NCBI RefSeq assembly: GCF_002454115.1
Contig: NZ_DKIH01000004.1
Coordinates: forward strand, 62,593 to 106,173
Source: Sphingopyxis sp. UBA6723
GTDB taxonomy: Bacteria; Pseudomonadota; Alphaproteobacteria; Sphingomonadales; Sphingomonadaceae
DNA: 43,581 nt
Reading direction: 5' to 3'
A model generated the notes under the pieces. That model was not told the DNA's origin. It was given only the letters and a program-made list of their open reading frames with translations, and made no database searches. Numbering within the stretch: the stretch's first letter is position 1; every line of letters starts with the position of its first letter. Below, in pieces: positions 23,022 to 30,533 of this stretch. A program made the position numbers and the translations under genes.

Positions 23022-25532
23022 TTATTTGCATGCAAGCTGTGGTCCCGACGGCGAGACGACCCGCGCCGAGGACAAGGTAATGTCGAGACTGCCGGCGGTT
23101 GCGAACGTCAGCGGCATCTCGACGCGGGCCATGTCGACCCCGGCCTTTTCAAAGCAGCGCAGCGGGACCGCGATGCGCGTCCATCTGTCCGTCTTCGCCG
23201 CTTCGGTGAGCAGGCTGCGCACCGGGATGCCCCCCGCACAGTTCGCGCCGCAGCCCATCAACAGGCTGACGTCGGCGGACGGGGCCGCGTTGACCTTCAT
23301 CTCGAGTTCGAGCGCCAGGTCACCGTTGGTCTGACGGGTCAGGTCGGCGGGCGTGTCCTGAGCGATGGTCGCGACGGCATGCCCTGCCCCCGTCCAGCGA
23401 AGACGTACCGAATCCTCCTGCGCGGTGCGGTCGGCGGGGCGCGCCTCGATTAGGTGCGGGCCAGGATTGGTCGATAGCGCGCCAGGCGCACCCAGCAACA
23501 GGCGGCGGCCGCTCCCCGGCTTTCCAGCTGCGAACAGCGTGCCGGGATCCTCTATCGCAGCGCTCGCGCGTTGCTCGGGCAGCGGCGCGAGATCGCCCTT
23601 GTCGGCAAAAGTCAGGCCGAAGCCATAAGCAAACAGTGGATCATAATTGGCGTCGCCGACGTTGACCGCGGTCTGATCGCTCGACCGGGGCCAGCTATAG
23701 GGCAGCTTGCCGCGGAAATCGGCCTTGCCGAACAGCAGGTCCGCCACGCCGCCGCCTTCCGATCCCGGCAGCCAGGCGGCGACGAACGCGTCGGACGTAT
23801 TGAGGAAGGGATTGACCCACATGGCGCGCCCCGACAGGAAAACCGCAACCGTCGGCACGCCTGCCGCCTTGAGCGAACGCAGCAAGGCCAGGTTTTTAGC
23901 GTCGTCATAGCCGACATCGGGACGATCGCCCTGAAATTCGGCATAGGGATCTTCGCCGAATACGACGATCGCGACGTCGGGCTTGCGCGCATAGGTTCCG
24001 TCGGCCGAGAGGGTCGCGGTACCGCCGGCGGCCTTGACCGCCTCGTCGATCCCTTCCCAGATCGACTGGGCATTGGGGAAGTCGCTGCGCTTGGTGCCGG
24101 TGCCTTGCCAGCTGAGCGTCCAGCCGCCGGTCTGCTTGGTCAGATTGTCGGCGCCGTCGCCCGCGACCAATATGTGGCCACCCGCCTTGAGCGGCAGCAA
24201 TCCGCCAGCGTTTTTAAGCAGGACGAGCGATTCGCGCACCGCCTCGCGCGCCAGGGCGCGATGCTCCTTGCTCCCGAGCAGTTCGAAACGGCCGCCATAG
24301 GGCCGCGACGACGGCTTCCCCGCTTCGAACATTCCGGCGCGGACCTTCACGCGCAGGACACGGCGCACCGCATCATCGAGCCGTGCCATCGGCAGCGTTC
24401 CGTTCTGCGCGTGGGAGAGCGTCGTGCGATACAGGTCTTTCCAGCTGTCGGGCGCCATATACATATCGAGCCCGGCGGCCACCGATTGGGGACAATCGGT
24501 GGCGGTGCAGCCCGCGACCTGGCCATGGCCATTCCAGTCGCCGACGAGGAAACCGTCGAAATTCCAGCGATCCTTCATCACGCCGGTCATCAGCGACTGA
24601 TGACCGTGCATCTTGACGCCGTTCCAGCTCGAGAAGCTGATCATCACCGACTGCACGCCGGCATCGAGCGCGGGAAGATAGGGCGGGCTGAACAGGTCGC
24701 GGAGTTGCGCTTCGGGCATCACGGCGTCGCCCTGATCCTTGCCGCCGCTGGTGCCGCCATCGCCCAGGAAATGTTTTGCGGTGGCGACGATACGCGGCCC
24801 GCGCAGCCAGTCCTTGTCGCCGATCCTGCCCTGCAAACCTTCGATCAGCGGCGCAGCATAGCTGGTCGCGATTTCGGGGGTCTCGCCAAAACCCTCGTAG
24901 GTACGGCCCCAGCGGTCGTCGCGGACGACGGCCAGCGTCGGGGCAAAGGTCCAGTCGAGCCCGGTGACCCGCATCTCGATTGCGGTTGCCGCACCGATGC
25001 GGCGGATGAGGTCGGGATTCCGCGCCGCGCCCAGCCCGATGTTGTGCGGAAACAGCGTCGCGCCGACGACATTGTTGTGGCCATGGACCGCGTCGCTGCC
25101 CCAAATCACCGGGATTCTGGGCAGCGTGCCATGACGTTTCATCGACGCGGCGTAAAAGGCGTCCGCGGCGGCCAGCCAGTCCTTCGCCGGCGCATTATAG
25201 CGGCCGCCCGGATCCGAATTGCCGCCGTTGAGCACCGAGCCGAGATGATAGCGATAAACGTCGTCGGGCGTGACGCTGGCGATGTCGGCCTGGATGATCT
25301 GGCCGACCTTCTGCTCGATCGACATCGCGGCCAGCAGCGCGTCCACCCGGTGTTCCACCGCCGGATCGGCAACAACCGTCGCTGCGCGCGCGGGCCAATT
25401 TTCGGGTGTGGCCAGTGCATTCATTGCCGCGTCAGCCGTTTGGGCGGCGGCGCGTTCGATAAAATTGGGGGCAAGGAGCGCGACGAGCGACGTCGCCCCC
25501 AGCGCCAAGACTGCTGCGCGTGACAGACTCAA
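23022..25532 (-). CDS. GH3 beta-glucosidase / 1,4-beta-glucan glucohydrolase, exported
   Basis: The 836-residue GH3 enzyme hydrolyses beta-glucosides or cello-oligosaccharides from the non-reducing end. The nucleophile is D332 (GFLVGDWNGHGQV), and the acid/base E532 lies in GEDPYAEFQGD, as in barley ExoI and bacterial ExoP. The (beta/alpha)8 and alpha/beta sandwich domains are followed by a C-terminal beta-rich extension of about 200 residues (from PLPEQRASAA), probably carbohydrate-binding. The first 30 residues form a signal peptide ending AAAQ. The start is the TTG at 25532, 6 bases from a GGAG. An earlier in-frame TTG at 25577 lies inside the operators and is rejected. First gene of the leftward operon. 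Confidence 0.92.
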   Translation of the reverse strand: MSLSRAAVLALGATSLVALLAPNFIERAAAQTADAAMNALATPENWPARAATVVADPAVEHRVDALLAAMSIEQKVGQIIQADIASVTPDDVYRYHLGSVLNGGNSDPGGRYNAPAKDWLAAADAFYAASMKRHGTLPRIPVIWGSDAVHGHNNVVGATLFPHNIGLGAARNPDLIRRIGAATAIEMRVTGLDWTFAPTLAVVRDDRWGRTYEGFGETPEIATSYAAPLIEGLQGRIGDKDWLRGPRIVATAKHFLGDGGTSGGKDQGDAVMPEAQLRDLFSPPYLPALDAGVQSVMISFSSWNGVKMHGHQSLMTGVMKDRWNFDGFLVGDWNGHGQVAGCTATDCPQSVAAGLDMYMAPDSWKDLYRTTLSHAQNGTLPMARLDDAVRRVLRVKVRAGMFEAGKPSSRPYGGRFELLGSKEHRALAREAVRESLVLLKNAGGLLPLKAGGHILVAGDGADNLTKQTGGWTLSWQGTGTKRSDFPNAQSIWEGIDEAVKAAGGTATLSADGTYARKPDVAIVVFGEDPYAEFQGDRPDVGYDDAKNLALLRSLKAAGVPTVAVFLSGRAMWVNPFLNTSDAFVAAWLPGSEGGGVADLLFGKADFRGKLPYSWPRSSDQTAVNVGDANYDPLFAYGFGLTFADKGDLAPLPEQRASAAIEDPGTLFAAGKPGSGRRLLLGAPGALSTNPGPHLIEARPADRTAQEDSVRLRWTGAGHAVATIAQDTPADLTRQTNGDLALELEMKVNAAPSADVSLLMGCGANCAGGIPVRSLLTEAAKTDRWTRIAVPLRCFEKAGVDMARVEMPLTFATAGSLDITLSSARVVSPSGPQLACK

Positions 25533-25550
25533 TTCCCTCTCCCTAATTAT

Positions 25551-25588
25551 GTCAACGTTTACCGTTTTGTCGGTCAACGTTTACCGTC
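25551..25588. promoter_or_regulatory. tandem LacI-type operators
   Basis: GTCAACGTTTACCGT occurs twice, at 25551-25565 and 25573-25587, exactly 22 bases apart. This is two helical turns, so both sites face the same side of the DNA. The core TCAACGTTTA is a nearly palindromic site with the central CG favoured by LacI-family proteins. They lie between the divergent GH3 and lacI-type genes, so the regulator probably controls the operon and itself. Confidence 0.82.
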
Positions 25589-25683
25589 GATTCTCGACAG
25601 AAGTCAATAGAGGCGCTAAAGGGGAAGCGTGTGACGCGGCAGCAACGCCGCAAGATGAGCTACCTGGTTGATCGGAGAGGGAA

Positions 25684-26712
25684 ATTTCGAAACGATCAAC
25701 GATCGTCGATATTGCGCGGGTCGCCGGGGTCACCCCCAAGACCGTGTCGCGCGCGCTCAACGACGCCCCGCACGTCAGCGAAGCTGTACGCCGCAAGGTC
25801 AAGGAGGCCGCGGCCGCGCTCGACTATCATCCCAACCTCGCCGCGCAGAGCCTGATCGCGCGGCGATCGTACCTGATTGGTCTGACCTACGAACGCCCTA
25901 GCCCGAGCTATGTCGTCGAACTCCAGAATGGCGCGCTCGGCCGCCTTGAGAACGAGCGCTATCGTCTCGTCGTGCTTCCTTTCAATCATGTCGCCAGTCG
26001 CCCCGAGGAACTTGGCAAGCTGCTCCTGCGCGCCGGGCTCGACGGGGTGCTGCTGGCACCACCCGCATGCGACCAGCCGGTGCTGCTCGACATGATCGAA
26101 CGGCAAAGACTTCCTTACGCTCGTATCACGCCGCACAGCGACCTCGACCGCGGGCTGGTGGTTGCGATGGACGAGGTCGCGGCAGGCCATACGGTTGCCA
26201 CACATATCCTGTCGCTCGGGCATCGACGCGTCGGGATCATTCTGGGCGACCCGTCCCACGCCGCAAGCCGCGGGCGACTGGAAGGCTATCGGCAGGCATT
26301 TGACGAAGCGGGGGTTGCGATCGACGATTCGCTCGTCGGCACGGGCGACTTCACCTACGACGTCGGTTACCGGGTCGCGCGAGAGCTCTTGGACGGCCCG
26401 CTCCGCCCCACCGCGATCCTTGCCCAGAACGACGACATGGCGGTCGCGGCGATTGCAGCGGCGCGCGACTTTGGTCTTTCCGTTCCGCAAGATCTCTCGG
26501 TCGCAGGGTTCGACAATTCGGAAGTGTCGCGAACCGCCTGGCCGCCGCTCACTACCGTCCATCAACCCGTGCGCGAAATGGCATGGGACGCGGCCAACCG
26601 GCTCATTGCCATGCTCGATGCGGACACCGATGGCGACGCGCCGCGCCGCCGCGACCATCTGCACGAATTGCTCGTTCGCGCTTCAACCGCCCCGCCCTCC
26701 TCGACCGGATAA
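25684..26712 (+). CDS. LacI-family transcriptional regulator, probable ATT start
   Basis: The 342-residue regulator opens with the LacI helix-turn-helix (KRSTIVDIARVAGVTPKTVSRALNDAPHVSE and a hinge helix LDYHPNLAAQSL), followed by a periplasmic-binding-protein-like sugar domain ending VAGFDNSEVSRTAWPPLTTVHQP. It likely represses the glucan genes until a sugar binds. The first ordinary start, GTG at 25744, would cut the recognition helix in half. Upstream in frame up to the TGA at 25669-25671 there is no ATG, GTG or TTG. ATT at 25684 is 6 bases after GGAG (25674-25677), the same spacing and leader (GGAGAGGGAA) as the divergent GH3 start. A changed base or a true ATT start are both possible. 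Confidence 0.85.
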   Translation: MSKRSTIVDIARVAGVTPKTVSRALNDAPHVSEAVRRKVKEAAAALDYHPNLAAQSLIARRSYLIGLTYERPSPSYVVELQNGALGRLENERYRLVVLPFNHVASRPEELGKLLLRAGLDGVLLAPPACDQPVLLDMIERQRLPYARITPHSDLDRGLVVAMDEVAAGHTVATHILSLGHRRVGIILGDPSHAASRGRLEGYRQAFDEAGVAIDDSLVGTGDFTYDVGYRVARELLDGPLRPTAILAQNDDMAVAAIAAARDFGLSVPQDLSVAGFDNSEVSRTAWPPLTTVHQPVREMAWDAANRLIAMLDADTDGDAPRRRDHLHELLVRASTAPPSSTG

Positions 26713-26733
26713 TCAAAGTCGCGATAGTGCCGC

Positions 26734-27939
26734 CTATCGATCCTGTGAGATCGGCGGGTTCGCAAATTCGATCAATTCGCGCGCCTGTTCCGGAAACCAA
26801 GACCCCGCCGACGGTGCTATCAGCCCGCGCTCTGGATCCGCCGGACCACCGCGTCCGCGATGGCATTGGCCATCCGATTCCCCGGGAATCTTGATCCACA
26901 GCAGCGCATCGACATAGGGGCTGCCCGTTTCAAGCGTAGGTTGGCGACCCAGCCCCCGGTTTGGCGGGTTGCACCAGACTTCGGCATCCGAATATTTGCC
27001 GACCGGCGGATGCCAGGACCCTCTGCCGTTGCGGCTGGTATCGATCACCGCATGCTTCTGCGATACCGGATCGCGTCGCAGCCCTGCCTGCTTGAACAAG
27101 CTATCATATGCTGTGTCGGTCGCGCCCCATGTCCTATGATCCTTGAAATCGGCAGGCGCATATTGGCTGGGACAGTCGCGCGGGTCGATGCCACCGCGCG
27201 TGACCAGTGCGATGCAATCGCTGACCCAGCGCGCATAAGGAACGACGCGCGCGTCGCTTTCGAAATTGGACACATTGAGGAAGAACCCTGTCGCACGGGC
27301 GACGTCCGCGCTGATCAAGCGACTTGCGGCTTCACCCGGCGCGAGCCAACTGCTCCCGGTTCCGTCGAGATACAAGCGCACATTGGGCAAAGCGGCGAGG
27401 ATCGCGACCGCCCCGCGTAGTTGCTCGTATCGACGATCAGACGCGCGACTATCTTGTTCTTGAGGCTGGCAATGTTCGACCGTTCCGTCGAGCGTCCGGT
27501 GCCAGGGTATGATGCCCAGGCCATCAGGTTCCAGAATGACGATGGCTTGACGCTTGCCGATGCCGGCGGCGAAACCCTTGACCCACGCAAGATAAGCCGC
27601 GCTGTCCGACGCACCGCCGGCCGAATAGAGCGCACAGTCCCGGAACGGAATGTTGTACGCAACAAGAACCGGAACCTGCCTCGCAGCCGTAGCACGATCG
27701 ACGATATCGCGAACCTTGGCTTCCACCAGGTCGGGCGTCTCACCGGCGAACCATGACGCCGATGCGATGCGGGACAATAAAAGGGCGTCGTGCCGCGATT
27801 GACCTTCTAGCCTCGCCGCGGCCTGAGACGTCGTGCTTTCGGGATCGACAAAAATGCCCACGCTGCGAGGCGTCTCACCCGACGCCGGTGCGCATAACGC
27901 GGCAAATGAAAGAGCGGTCCCTAGTGCAAAGCCCTTCAT
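26734..27939 (-). CDS. GH6 cellulase-type glycosidase, exported
   Basis: The 401-residue protein has a signal peptide (MKGFALGTALSFAALCAPASG) and a complete GH6 fold. VLVAYNIPFRDCALYSAGG carries the catalytic acid D101. VILEPDGLG follows, with VIDTSRNGRGSW, VWCNPPNRGLG and LLWIKIPGESDG later. GH6 enzymes invert the beta-1,4 bond of cellulose or soluble beta-glucans, as endoglucanase or cellobiohydrolase. No cellulose-binding module is attached, so soluble or short glucans are likely. The gene converges with the LacI gene 21 bases away and has no copy of the tandem operator upstream, so its control may differ. Confidence 0.9.
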   Translation of the reverse strand: MKGFALGTALSFAALCAPASGETPRSVGIFVDPESTTSQAAARLEGQSRHDALLLSRIASASWFAGETPDLVEAKVRDIVDRATAARQVPVLVAYNIPFRDCALYSAGGASDSAAYLAWVKGFAAGIGKRQAIVILEPDGLGIIPWHRTLDGTVEHCQPQEQDSRASDRRYEQLRGAVAILAALPNVRLYLDGTGSSWLAPGEAASRLISADVARATGFFLNVSNFESDARVVPYARWVSDCIALVTRGGIDPRDCPSQYAPADFKDHRTWGATDTAYDSLFKQAGLRRDPVSQKHAVIDTSRNGRGSWHPPVGKYSDAEVWCNPPNRGLGRQPTLETGSPYVDALLWIKIPGESDGQCHRGRGGPADPERGLIAPSAGSWFPEQARELIEFANPPISQDR

Positions 27940-28161
27940 GATCCCCCCAGTATAAAGTCTTCACATCCAATGAGCCGAAGCAAAGCTGGCAGCTCTATCA
28001 TCGCGCGCAACCGCACCTCACGACAAGCACGATTTCTTCTTTCCAAGCCAAACAAAATCCGGGCTAAGCCATATAGACTGAATGGCTGGCTTCAGATCGC
28101 GTCAGATACGCTCGAACGGCCTAGAACAGGCGCCTAGCTGCCGATCCACTCTTCCGTTTCC

Positions 28162-28192
28162 CCTGACCGCAAGCTGACTGACAGCGGTCAGG
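28162..28192 (-). terminator. hairpin over the end of the leu-like operon
   Basis: CCTGACCGC (28162-28170) pairs perfectly with GCGGTCAGG (28184-28192) around a 13-base loop. The AraC-family stop codon lies within the stem. No T-run follows on the minus strand, so it may be an RNA-stabilising end rather than a classic terminator. Confidence 0.5.
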
Positions 28193-29018
28193 AATCACCC
28201 CGAATGATGAGGTCGTCAGGATCGTCAAGGCTAACCGCGAACGTCTTTTCGCGCTGCCGCACTTCCGTCGGCGTCATTCCAAAACGTCGCGCGAAGGCGC
28301 GGGTGAAGCTCGCGTTGCTGTGATACCCGCAGCGATATCCGATGCTGGAAATCGGCAGGTCGCTAAGCGTCAGCAGCGAGTGCGCATTGGCCAATCGCCT
28401 CTCGCTCACCGCCTCGGCGACTGTGCATTTGTACATTTCGCGAAAGCCTTTAGTGAGCTTTGCTTTACCAAGTCCCGAGCGCCGCGCGACATCGGCAACG
28501 GTCAACGACTCCTGCCAGCTTTCGCTGACCAATTGGTGCGCAGCGGCGACGCGCTTTGCATCGACTAGGCTCAGCGTCGTCCTGCCATGATATTCGACCA
28601 TCTCACGCTGTTCGAGAGCACCGAACAACCGGCAGAGCAACTCCATGCTGCGCGCGACGCGCAACATGCTGCCCACCTCGCTTTCCCCCTCGACCGCCAC
28701 CAGCGCTCGGCCCAGCTCGCGCAGATCGGCGGCGAGATACCAGCTCCCTGTCACGCTCGGCAACAGGCCGAACATGCGGAGACATGCAGGGCGGCTGATC
28801 GCTAAGAGGAGAATGTGGCTGATTGCGCCTTCACTGACATTATCGGCCGCCAAAACACTGACCGCCGGCTCGCCCATGTCACCAAACCCGATGACGATCG
28901 GCTCGGGTGGCAGGCAAGCCGTATCCAGCGCGCCGCGCCCCACGAAACTCGTGAATTCCGCCGATACGATGGTGGCGCGCTTGTGGATCATCGATTCTGC
29001 CAGCCTCCCCGCAGCCAC
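28188..29018 (-). CDS. AraC-family transcriptional regulator
   Basis: The 276-residue protein has an N-terminal ligand-sensing part with no clear family match and a C-terminal AraC/XylS double helix-turn-helix of about 100 residues. The latter contains LTVADVARRSGLGKAKLTKG, then SERRLANAHSLLTLSDLPIS, IGYRCGYHSNASFTRAFARR and FGMTPTEVRQ. It probably activates an operon in response to a small molecule, perhaps the substrate of the genes upstream. The GTG at 29018 overlaps the hydrolase TAG (TAGTG), so translation is coupled; an ATG about 9 codons later is the alternative start. It is the last gene of the leuC-like operon. Confidence 0.87.
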   Translation of the reverse strand: MAAGRLAESMIHKRATIVSAEFTSFVGRGALDTACLPPEPIVIGFGDMGEPAVSVLAADNVSEGAISHILLLAISRPACLRMFGLLPSVTGSWYLAADLRELGRALVAVEGESEVGSMLRVARSMELLCRLFGALEQREMVEYHGRTTLSLVDAKRVAAAHQLVSESWQESLTVADVARRSGLGKAKLTKGFREMYKCTVAEAVSERRLANAHSLLTLSDLPISSIGYRCGYHSNASFTRAFARRFGMTPTEVRQREKTFAVSLDDPDDLIIRGDS

Positions 29019-29914
29019 TAGGGTTCAGAGAGAAACGCGTCCAGTTCCGTCAGCAACAATCCGGGCACCTCTTCCTGTGGACTGTGGCCGCTGGGCAGCG
29101 CGCGGCCGCGCGTGTCGACGGCCTTCGATTGCCAGCTTGCCATGACGTCGAAGAGCGTTCCGACCGTGCCATATTCGCCCCACAACAAAAGCAGCGGCGC
29201 CTCGATCCGACGATCGACGTCGGCGGCGTCATGATCAAGGTCGATGCTCGCCGCCGCACGATAATCTTCGCAGATCGCGTGGCGCGTCGCCGGATCGCGG
29301 TAGCAGCGGCGATACTCGGCAACCACGCGCGGATCGAGCGCGCCATCGATCTTGACCTGCCCGGCAAGATGACGGTCGAGAAAATGGTCGGGGTCGGCCG
29401 CGATCATCCGTTCGGGCAGGTCGAACGGCTGAATCAGGAAAAACCACCAGAAATAGCGTGTTGCGAACTCACGGTTCGTCTCTGCGTACATCGTCGCGGT
29501 GGGCGCGATATCGAGCAGGACGAGCCGCGCAACGCGGTCCGGATGATCGAGCGCCATGCGGTGCGCGACACGCGCGCCGCGATCGTGGGCGACGACATCG
29601 AAGCGGTCGAACCCGAGCGCGGCCATCACCGCGATCTGGTCAGCCGCCATCGCGCGCTTCGAATAATTCGCGTGCGCCGGATCGCCCGGCAGCTTTTCGC
29701 TGTCGCCATAACCGCGCAGATCGGTTGCGACGACGGTGAAGCGTCTTGCAAGATCCGGCCCAACCTTGTGCCAGGTCAGATGCGTCTGCGGATGGCCGTG
29801 GAGCAGCAGCAGCGGCGGCCCCGCCCCGCCAACCGCGGTACGGATGCGCACGCCGCCTGCGTCGATGTCCTGCCAGCGGAAACCGGGCATAAGATCGGGA
29901 TATTCAGGTCTCAT
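29018..29914 (-). CDS. alpha/beta hydrolase related to fluoroacetate dehalogenase
   Basis: The 298-residue protein resembles fluoroacetate/haloacetate dehalogenases, which remove halide from 2-haloacids through an Asp nucleophile. The Asp nucleophile D111 lies in VAHDRGARVAHRMALDHP, with the substrate carboxylate-binding R112 and R115, the acid D135 in LLDIAPT and His H277 in SGHSPQEE. Y218 of the halide pocket is kept. The His that normally binds fluoride (in YWHW) is replaced: the segment reads Y-F-W156-W157. C-F cleavage is therefore uncertain; chloroacid, epoxide or ester hydrolysis is possible. Three ATGs lie near the start, and 29914 fits best. It overlaps leuD by 11 bases and the AraC start. 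Confidence 0.85.
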   Translation of the reverse strand: MRPEYPDLMPGFRWQDIDAGGVRIRTAVGGAGPPLLLLHGHPQTHLTWHKVGPDLARRFTVVATDLRGYGDSEKLPGDPAHANYSKRAMAADQIAVMAALGFDRFDVVAHDRGARVAHRMALDHPDRVARLVLLDIAPTATMYAETNREFATRYFWWFFLIQPFDLPERMIAADPDHFLDRHLAGQVKIDGALDPRVVAEYRRCYRDPATRHAICEDYRAAASIDLDHDAADVDRRIEAPLLLLWGEYGTVGTLFDVMASWQSKAVDTRGRALPSGHSPQEEVPGLLLTELDAFLSEP

Positions 29915-30533
29915 GCTCATCACTGTCGGCACCCATAAGCCAGGGCTTGCGACCGAGATAGGCCTTCTCGAACGCGCGGATGCGCTCGGCGTGCCTCAGC
30001 GTCTCACCGATCCGGTCGAGCCCTAGCATCAGCGCCTGCCGCGTCGCGGGATCGATGTCGAAACCGGCGGCATAGCCACCCATCTCGATGCGCTGTGTTT
30101 CCAGATCAACGGTCATATCCCCTGCGCCCTCGTCGAGCTCTGCCGTGAGAGCCGCGATTTCCGTCGTGGGCAGCGACAGGAGAAGCAGCCCGTTGTTCGC
30201 GGCATTGTCAGCGAAAATCGCGCCATAGGAGGAGCCGATGATGCCGCGGATGCCATATTGCAGCATCCCCCACACCGCATGTTCGCGCGACGAGCCACAG
30301 CCGAAATTGGGTCCGACGATCAGGAACCGCGTCTCCGCCATGTCGGCGCGGTTGAGAATGAAATCGCGTCGCACCGCGCCATCTTCATCGAAACGAAGAT
30401 CATGGAAGAGGCCGATCGCCAGCCCCGAACGGTCGATCCCCTTCAGATAGGCTTTTGGCATGATGACATCGGTATCGATATTGGCGGCGGGCATCGCGGC
30501 GGCGCGGCCCGACAGCCGGATGAAACGCTCCAT
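29904..30533 (-). CDS. leuD: 3-isopropylmalate dehydratase small subunit-like protein
   Basis: The 209-residue protein is the swivelling small domain of an aconitase-type isopropylmalate isomerase. It has ANIDTDVIMPKAYLKGIDRS, NFGCGSSREHAVWGMLQYGI and SYGAIFADNAANNGLLLL. The substrate loop reads YLKGIDRSGLAIGLFHDLRF, where typical LeuD proteins have R-T-G and a D-W-R-F end, so the specificity may be altered. It starts at the ATG at 30533, overlapping the leuC-like stop by one base (TGATG), and overlaps the hydrolase at its other end. leuCD symbols are given by homology. Whether the pair makes leucine or acts on another hydroxy-diacid is open. Confidence 0.85.
   Translation of the reverse strand: MERFIRLSGRAAAMPAANIDTDVIMPKAYLKGIDRSGLAIGLFHDLRFDEDGAVRRDFILNRADMAETRFLIVGPNFGCGSSREHAVWGMLQYGIRGIIGSSYGAIFADNAANNGLLLLSLPTTEIAALTAELDEGAGDMTVDLETQRIEMGGYAAGFDIDPATRQALMLGLDRIGETLRHAERIRAFEKAYLGRKPWLMGADSDEHET

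Noticed and set aside
23571..25523. 650-codon open frame on the plus strand
   Set aside because: Antisense to the GH3 gene, which has both catalytic residues. No motif is seen in the shadow frame.
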